NCBI GenBank assembly: GCA_002401055.1
Contig: NVRZ01000095.1
Coordinates: forward strand, 1 to 10,348
Source of the DNA: Bacteroidota bacterium
GTDB taxonomy: Bacteria > Bacteroidota > Bacteroidia > NORP154
Direction: 5' to 3'
Length of the DNA stretch: 10,348 nucleotides
Below are positions 7,101 through 10,348 of this stretch, piece after piece. Under the pieces are notes generated by a model. It saw only the letters and a program-made list of their open reading frames with translations, made no database searches and was not told where the DNA came from. Numbering within the stretch: position 1 is the stretch's first letter; the number at the start of each line of letters is the position of its first letter. Made by a program: the position numbers and the translations under genes.

Positions 7101-8248
7101 TATTTAATTGAAGACTTAGAGTCAAGAATCAAACATTTTGGGTGGACATCATTCAGGATAAAGTGTATTCGCTCCTTTGGGTAATCAGCATTAATGGGAA
7201 CATATGCCGCACCTGATTTCAAGATACCCAAGAGGACAATAATCATCTTTTCTGATCTATCCATCAATAAGCCGATTAGGTCATCAGCCTGAGTGGAGTA
7301 TTTTACTTTTAGGTAATGTGCCACTCGATTTGATCTGCTATTCAGTTGCGCATAAGTGAGAGATTGATCTTTGTGAACTACTGCAATTCTTTTCGGTGTT
7401 TTCTTTGCCTGTGCCTCAAACAATTGCACTATCGTCTTATCATTAAGTCGGCCCACCGCCTTTTTATTAAAATCATCAGTTAACAAACTTTTCTCTTTTT
7501 CTGACAATATATTTATATGCAATACCTTCATCTCCACATCCTTGAGAGCCGATATAAGAATAGATTTAAAATGTGCAATTATCCTTTTTATGGTTGGCTT
7601 TTCATAAAGCAGCGAATTGTAATTTACCGTGCCTTCTATGTAGCCAGTTGTTTTTAAAAAAGAAAAGGCCATATTATGCTCGGTATTTTCCAGGTATTTG
7701 GGATCCTGAATGTTTTCAAGTAACACCGATATATCAAATAGTGGGAAATAGGGGTCATGACCTGATAAGCTCAATTGATCAACCAACAATTCAACAGGAT
7801 AACTTTGGTTTTCCATCGCTTCCGTCAATGTTCCCTTGACAATCAACAGCAACTTCCTGAATGTCAAGTCATCTTCTAATTGATGTCTCAGTGGAAGCAC
7901 GGTATTACTAAAATCGCCTTCAACATCCTGTTTGTAGATAGATGTACCCAATGTTAAATCCCTGTTTTGAGTATATTTATTGATCAATACAATAAGTCCC
8001 GAGATAAGAATTATGTGTAAGCGGGTATCAGAGCGATTGCTCAACCGAGTTAAGCTGAGGAAAAGATTACGAGGAAACTTGAATTTTAGGGTGTGTACAA
8101 CCTGCTTTTTTTTAATATTCGCTGCAATGTCATACGGGAAAACCGCTTTGGTGAAGTCTCCCGACAACTTGTTTAACCAATAAGTTTGCCCCCTGGTATT
8201 TTGCCCAGCTGCGATTACTAATTTATGCTTGTTCGCTTTTTTTGTCAT
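1148..8248 (-). CDS. Two-module nonribosomal peptide synthetase: half-C, A1, PCP, C, A2, PCP, terminal C
   Basis: A 2366-residue NRPS. Domains in order: truncated C lobe (about 17-250); A1 (about 275-765; YTSGSSGTPKG at 423-433, NGYGPTE, YDTGD, A10 K756); PCP1 (GGHSL, S815); complete C (about 868-1295; HHIISDG at 995-1001); A2 (about 1315-1805; YTSGTSGKPKG, NGYGPAE, YKTGD, K1797); PCP2 (GGHSL, S1854); complete terminal C (about 1908-2345; HHIISDG at 2042-2048); and an acidic tail ending EEEFNF. Pocket residues read DAFWLGGTFK for A1 (valine-like) and DLESIGGIGK for A2 (closest remembered code is a lysine one). No E, methyltransferase, TE or reductase domain is present. The ATG start is preceded by no Shine-Dalgarno sequence. 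It lies 42 bases after the upstream NRPS and 22 bases before the diiron-type enzyme, so one operon is likely. It should add two residues to the chain; the product is unknown. Confidence 0.97.
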   Translation of the reverse strand: MTKKANKHKLVIAAGQNTRGQTYWLNKLSGDFTKAVFPYDIAANIKKKQVVHTLKFKFPRNLFLSLTRLSNRSDTRLHIILISGLIVLINKYTQNRDLTLGTSIYKQDVEGDFSNTVLPLRHQLEDDLTFRKLLLIVKGTLTEAMENQSYPVELLVDQLSLSGHDPYFPLFDISVLLENIQDPKYLENTEHNMAFSFLKTTGYIEGTVNYNSLLYEKPTIKRIIAHFKSILISALKDVEMKVLHINILSEKEKSLLTDDFNKKAVGRLNDKTIVQLFEAQAKKTPKRIAVVHKDQSLTYAQLNSRSNRVAHYLKVKYSTQADDLIGLLMDRSEKMIIVLLGILKSGAAYVPINADYPKERIHFILNDVHPKCLILDSKSSIKYPNLENYATISLTKDNNEITNSKDHNPRITNRSSDLAYVMYTSGSSGTPKGVMIENKGVVRLVKNMNYVNIDKEDKLLQTGSLAFDASTFEIWGCLLNGASLHLADQKQLLNREMFKKLLIDEEISILWLTASWFNQLVEIDITQFAKLKKLLVGGERLSPFHINKLKKAYPQLEIINGYGPTENTTFTACYKIELQHVDNVPIGKPISNSQVYILDRSLRPVPLGAKGKIYAAGKGLARGYLNCPELTKEKFINGYYFMDVERMYDTGDMGRWLPDGNIEFLGREDAQVKIRGHRIELGEIEHALLKKNGVKAAVVTVRGGNGANMEIVAYIVSDQVIEPKKLNNQLRKVLPDYMIPAYLVQIEKLPLTPNGKIHIQGLPEPKETGTDIVAKHLQPRDELEVKLVGLWSEILNVARSKIGIDTNFFEIGGHSLRTSLLISKIQQEFSAKIDFEEVFSAPTISGLSTVIRKSKKDKYVFIQSAEKREYYELSPAQRRLFLLQQMDLKTTAYNLPSTVLLEGKLDKKILEATFNKLIHRHESLRTSFVLLNGRPFQKIQKDAVVEVVHFKSTEKEVESVIKSFVKPFDLSKVPVLRIGLINIGANRHLLITDLHHIISDGLSDKVLLNEFMEIYEGEKLRPLKIQYRDYSEWMNSEEQIKRRNEQETYWLKQFDREVPILQLPTDYTKPAIQNFDGDAVTFTLSRRETKILEDIAAKQKATSFMVLLSVYYIFLSKISAQEDILVGTPVEGRRQLELQCLIGMFVNTLVMRNHPLKEMTFISFLNEVKTSTLKALENQDYQFEELVKKVVVGSDISQNPLFNVMFTLKEAEPDFKETSALKLSLYKSASQVSKFDLSLDVIVEKEQLSLSFEYVAKLFKKDTIKRFTKYFKAIVTNITENPNNKLGRIEIIPEEEKRQILFEFNKTKAPYPHNKTIYELFEKQAAQTPDFTAIIYKNKFLTYRELNERANQLARILRQKDVVADTIVALVMERSPEMVIAMLGTLKAAAAYLLIDPQYPEHRKTYMLKDSKAKVILTQKLFVETLKEQNNDSLKNEILLVDDEKLYSGNAQNLEPVSTAQSLVYLVYTSGTSGKPKGVMIEHRNLNVYLSAFDDIFHVKSTDITLQLTSVSFDLLAEQVFSILLKGGKLVVPFEEEVEDMEKLHKLINRCGVTIVSCPPLLLDGLNKLPRSPSVHTFINGGDVLKREHISSLLKYAKVYNGYGPAEATIGASHFRCDKNSGPNISIGPVMNNYKIYILDSSNNLVPIGLPGELCISGKAIARGYIGKRKLTAEKFVKSPFDSMEKMYKTGDCARWLRDGNMEFLGRLDDQVKIRGHRIELAEIENHLLKHSAIRAAVVLAREDDKDKQKYLCAYVVASQEFQRNELKNYLSENLPQYMIPSFFVSLKKLPLTSAGKIDSKSLPDLKSLQLTGKVKYMPPQNPMEKKLVKIWKEVLDIEKIGITDNFFDMGGHSLMATQVVSKIHKVLEVKIELKTIFIHPTIQELVKTIALEEKSAQDSIMPVKQQDSYPLSHVQKRFWILDQLAQSPEAYNMINACLLEKKINKKLFGKALDTLVNRHESLRTLFVTIKGEPRQKILPADKAGFKLESIDLRREPKNEKKARDIANLEASTPFNLADGPLLRAKLIQLTDEKYVFIFNMHHIISDGSSLGVFIKDVMTLYAAYLQHKENPLQKLSIQYKDYSAWQNQELKAVSMNKHRQYWIDHLNGKLPVLELPTDKPRPAIQTFNGNWIQFSVEKSISLDLQKLCKRHDVTLFMVLLSVVKTLLYRYSGQADIIIGSPSAIRTHSDTENQIGCYLNTIILRTRFRPDDTFAQLLSKVKETTLNAYEHQEYPFDLLVNELDLDKDLSRNPLFNVMVVLNNTRGEREEVETMRKLGVKGFPIDYVISKLDINLNFGENGEQVFGVLEYNTDLFNRGSIKILCEDLITILRQVTQDDKIQINDIRLDGSLQVVSSLELTEEEFNF
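1151..2536 (-). other. Terminal condensation domain and acidic tail, no following A/PCP/TE
   Basis: Residues about 1905-2345 form a whole C domain: YPLSHVQKRFW, NRHESLRT, HHIISDG at 2042-2048, IQYKDYSAWQ, IGCYLNT, HQEYPFDLLV, RNPLFNVMVVL. The catalytic second His is H2043. About 20 residues follow, ending LTEEEFNF and the TAA stop. With no acceptor module downstream, this domain either releases the peptide onto a free amine or internal nucleophile, or works with an acceptor encoded elsewhere. The acidic end could be a short docking tail; this is speculative. Confidence 0.8.
2834..4306 (-). other. Adenylation domain A2, pocket suggests a basic amino acid
   Basis: By the same alignment the pocket residues are D1514, L1515, E1518, S1557, I1579, G1581, G1602, I1610, G1611 and K1797, giving DLESIGGIGK. 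Glu at position 239 would suit a cationic side chain. The string shares D, E, S, I, G and K with the bacitracin lysine code DAESIGSVCK as I remember it. The A4 segment reads FDLLAEQVF instead of FDxSxxE, so a one-residue shift that puts Ala at 239 is possible. Core motifs are otherwise intact, apart from GPAE for GPTE. Confidence 0.5.
5954..7426 (-). other. Adenylation domain A1, predicted valine-type
   Basis: Aligned by eye to the GrsA phenylalanine domain, the ten pocket residues are D468, A469, F472, W511, L535, G537, G561, T569, F570 and K756. The string DAFWLGGTFK differs by one conservative change (L for I) from the classical valine code DAFWIGGTFK. A valine or similar branched aliphatic substrate is expected. 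One motif oddity is YDTGD in place of the usual Y(R/K)TGD at A7. Confidence 0.75.
7514..8200 (-). other. N-terminal half-C lobe of the NRPS (condensation-domain remnant)
   Basis: Residues about 17-245 begin at the QTYWLNKLSG segment, which normally lies in the middle of a C domain. They continue through the C-terminal-lobe landmarks (TLGTSIY, LPLRHQL, NQSYPVELLVDQL, FPLFDISVLL) to the C-A linker (INILSEKEK). The N-terminal lobe and HHxxxDG are absent, so this lobe cannot catalyse condensation alone. As the upstream protein ends in a complete C domain, the remnant may act as a docking surface; that role is inference. Confidence 0.85.
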
Positions 8249-8290
8249 GATAACTGAAGTATGACCAATACTATTCTTTGGCTCTTTCCT
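8249..8290 (-). other. 42-base in-frame junction between the two NRPS genes
   Basis: Between the TAG stop of the upstream NRPS (8293-8291) and the ATG of the next (8248-8246) lie exactly 14 sense codons in the same reading frame. There is no stop, hairpin, promoter-like box or Shine-Dalgarno sequence. The short gap supports co-transcription, with translation of the second gene probably coupled or started from an unstructured A/U-rich site. Confidence 0.7.
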
Positions 8291-10348
8291 CTACATGTTT
8301 TTCATAATCTCGATCTCTTTCAACCTCACTTCAGGATTTTTTAAAACAGCCTCTAAAACCCTTACAAAATTCTGCTTGAACTCGTGCATCGTTTCCTGTT
8401 TGAATAAATTTGCATTGTATTCAATGTTCAATTTTATACCACTCTTGGTCCACACCGCCTCTATTAAGATATCATTTATTTCTATATTTTTATCGACCTC
8501 CAGCCGGGTTAGTTTCAAGTCTTGCAATTGAATATTTCCAATATCTACATTGAAAAACATGAAAATCGTATTATAAAGCAAATTCATGCTATCCCCTCTT
8601 TTTATCTTTAGCTCTTTTACAAGATCGTCAAATTGGATCAGTTGATTCTCATGTGCTTTGAGCGTTTTTCCTTTTATCTCAGATAAAAACTCTTCAAATG
8701 TTTTGTTGTCCGTAGGGTTACCCTTTAACGCAATGACGTTGATAAACATTCCAATTACATTTTGCAGGTCTGCATGTGGCCTGCCTTCAATAGGATATCC
8801 TACCGTTATCTCATGCTGTCCGGTGTATTTATACAATAAAGTATAATAAGCGGTAAGAAGTATCATGAATAAGGTAGCTTGTCTTTCTCTTGCAACCTCT
8901 TCCAGCTGATGAACAAAATCTTTGTCTAGCCGGATATATGTGCATTTTGCATCGTAAACCTCATTGTCTGCACGAGCAGAATTAAAAGGCAAATTAAGTT
9001 TGGGTACCCCCCCTTTGAATTCGTTGAGCCAATATTGTTTCTGTTTCTTTACCGTTTCGGAGTTCATCAGATCAGCATGCCACATTACGTAGTCTTTGTA
9101 CTGTACATTTAGTTCCGGAAGCGTCTCTCCATTATAAAGACTTGAAAATTCTTTCATCAAGATTTCAATTGATTTACCATCAGCAATTATATGATGCAAG
9201 TCGATCATTAGCAGATGGTCATGTTTTGAGAGTTTTACGAGCCTAACTCTGAGCAACGGAGCTGTTTCCAGAGAAAATGGTCGAATAAAGTCATTGATGA
9301 GTACAGATATTTCATCTTTCGGTACGGCGATGTAGTCCATTTTAAATTCTACCTTTTCATAGACTTTTTGGACAAGTTCCAATCCGTCAATTTCAAACGC
9401 AGTTCTCAAAGATTCATGTCTGTTTACCAGTTGTATAAATAATCCATCAATTTTCTTTCGATTTACGTTTCCTTCTACTCTTAAGATAAGAGGTTGATTG
9501 TTAACCGCAGTCTGATCATCATATTGTTCTATAATAAAAGCTCTTGTTTGAGCCGGTGAGGCAGGGTAATGATCTCTAATTTCCACCCGTTTAATCGACG
9601 GCTTTGTTCTTGTTTCAGATCCCTTTACATATTTAGCGAGTTGCTTCACAACCGGCTTTTGAAAAAATACCAATATGGGCACCTCAACTTCCAACTCCTT
9701 GTGAATTTTGTGTATAATATTGATGGCGAGTAATGAATGTCCACCCAAATCGAAAAAGTTGTGATTTATACCTATGCTCCCATTCAATGCAAATACTTCC
9801 GACCAAATTTTTATGATTGTCCTTTCTATATGATTCCCGGGAGCCTCATACTCTTTAGTCAAGTTTATTTCAATCGGCCACTCTTCCAAAGCGTTTATAT
9901 CAATTTTACCGTTGGGCGTTAAAGGAACCTCCTCGAGATTAATAAAATGAGAGGGTATCATATAATCAGGAACCCTTTTTAGTAAGTGTTTTCTTATTTG
10001 ATCACCGGTTACGGGCTTATGGGAAACGAGAAAAGCACATAAATCGGGATCTTGCTTAGCTGTGCCGCGTCTCACTATTACAACTACTTCCTTTATTTTG
10101 GAGTGTTCTAATATATGATATTGCACCTCTCCAAGCTCAATTCGGAAGCCCCGGATTTTAACCTGGTGATCCCGCCTTCCCAAAAATTCGATATTACCGT
10201 CTGACAGCCATTGAGCTATGTCTCCGGTTCGATACATTCGTTGTCCCGAAGCGAATGGATTGGAAACAAAATTCTCCTTTGTCAATTCGGGTTTATGAAA
10301 ATATCCACGCGCCAGACAATCGCCAGAGAGGTATAATTCACCCGGCAA
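8291..10348 (-). CDS. Nonribosomal peptide synthetase, C-terminal part (A-PCP-C), 5' end beyond the window
   Basis: This is the last 685 codons of an NRPS that enters from the right edge. Residues are counted from the first whole codon, a TTG read here as internal Leu. Residues 1-155 are the end of an adenylation domain: LPGELYLSG, YRTGD at 39-43, GRRDHQVKIRGFRIEL, and the A10 lysine K148 in LTPNGKID. A peptidyl carrier domain follows (about 168-240), with LGGHSL carrying the phosphopantetheine serine S205. Then comes a complete condensation domain (about 258-680) with YPASPAQ and the catalytic HHIIADG at 385-391 (second His H386). The substrate pocket of the A domain is outside the window, so its amino acid cannot be read. 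No epimerase or thioesterase is present. The protein ends in TAG just after the C domain, so that C domain should act in trans with the A1-PCP of the next gene. The domain calls are firm; the partnership is inferred from gene order. Confidence 0.96.
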   Translation of the reverse strand: MPGELYLSGDCLARGYFHKPELTKENFVSNPFASGQRMYRTGDIAQWLSDGNIEFLGRRDHQVKIRGFRIELGEVQYHILEHSKIKEVVVIVRRGTAKQDPDLCAFLVSHKPVTGDQIRKHLLKRVPDYMIPSHFINLEEVPLTPNGKIDINALEEWPIEINLTKEYEAPGNHIERTIIKIWSEVFALNGSIGINHNFFDLGGHSLLAINIIHKIHKELEVEVPILVFFQKPVVKQLAKYVKGSETRTKPSIKRVEIRDHYPASPAQTRAFIIEQYDDQTAVNNQPLILRVEGNVNRKKIDGLFIQLVNRHESLRTAFEIDGLELVQKVYEKVEFKMDYIAVPKDEISVLINDFIRPFSLETAPLLRVRLVKLSKHDHLLMIDLHHIIADGKSIEILMKEFSSLYNGETLPELNVQYKDYVMWHADLMNSETVKKQKQYWLNEFKGGVPKLNLPFNSARADNEVYDAKCTYIRLDKDFVHQLEEVARERQATLFMILLTAYYTLLYKYTGQHEITVGYPIEGRPHADLQNVIGMFINVIALKGNPTDNKTFEEFLSEIKGKTLKAHENQLIQFDDLVKELKIKRGDSMNLLYNTIFMFFNVDIGNIQLQDLKLTRLEVDKNIEINDILIEAVWTKSGIKLNIEYNANLFKQETMHEFKQNFVRVLEAVLKNPEVRLKEIEIMKNM

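Noticed and set aside
463..9922. Plus-strand open frames of 60-113 codons (for example 5676-6017, 2166-2471, 7573-7839)
   Set aside because: All but one lie wholly antisense to the NRPS genes, and 463-663 is antisense to the diiron-type gene. They show no recognisable domain, start signal or conserved motif, and are expected by chance opposite long coding regions.
10346..10348. TTG at the right edge as a start codon of the upstream NRPS fragment
   Set aside because: It encodes the Leu of LPGELYLSG, an internal segment of an A domain just before ARGY. The true start must lie well beyond the window.
2834..10348. Recent duplication of NRPS modules as a DNA repeat
   Set aside because: The three A-domain ends share protein motifs, but the nucleotide sequences compared over the A7-A8 region are clearly diverged, so ordinary family homology explains them.

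Overview
The window is AT-rich and every gene that can be supported lies on the minus strand, so transcription runs from the right edge to the left. It looks like the 3' end of a nonribosomal peptide synthetase (NRPS) operon from a member of the Bacteroidota (Chitinophaga/Pedobacter/Cytophaga-like). The reasons are the low GC, the A/T-rich start regions without Shine-Dalgarno sequences, the style of the NRPS proteins, and a weak -33/-7 type promoter candidate. The phylum call is inference.

Layout in transcription order. (1) 10348-8291: the C-terminal 685 residues of an NRPS that starts outside the window (end of an A domain, a PCP, a complete C domain). (2) 8248-1148: a 2366-residue NRPS with the order half-C lobe, A1, PCP, C, A2, PCP, C, and a short acidic tail. 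(3) 1125-370: a 251-residue protein of the haem-oxygenase-like diiron (CADD/TenA-like) fold, 22 bases after the NRPS. (4) 298 to the left edge: the first 99 residues of a CsaA-type tRNA-binding/chaperone protein, a housekeeping gene that probably marks the cluster boundary.

How the genes may work together. The C domain ending the first protein should condense its peptide onto the residue loaded by A1 of the second protein; the second protein opens with a C-terminal C-domain remnant that lacks HHxxxDG and may serve as a docking surface. The pocket residues of A1 read DAFWLGGTFK, as in valine-type domains. Those of A2 read DLESIGGIGK, which has Glu at the 239 position and resembles lysine/basic codes. 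The line ends in a complete C domain with an intact HHIISDG but no following A, PCP, thioesterase or reductase domain. Release by that terminal C domain, or transfer to a partner encoded elsewhere, is therefore needed.

The most interesting point is the pairing of this unusual line end with a putative haem-oxygenase-like diiron oxidase. Known members of that superfamily act on lysine or related amines (BesC on chlorolysine; HrmI/BelK on lysine N6). A Lys-like A2 pocket next to such an enzyme suggests oxidative tailoring of a basic residue. This is a hypothesis. No RNA gene, CRISPR array, insertion sequence or tRNA was seen.
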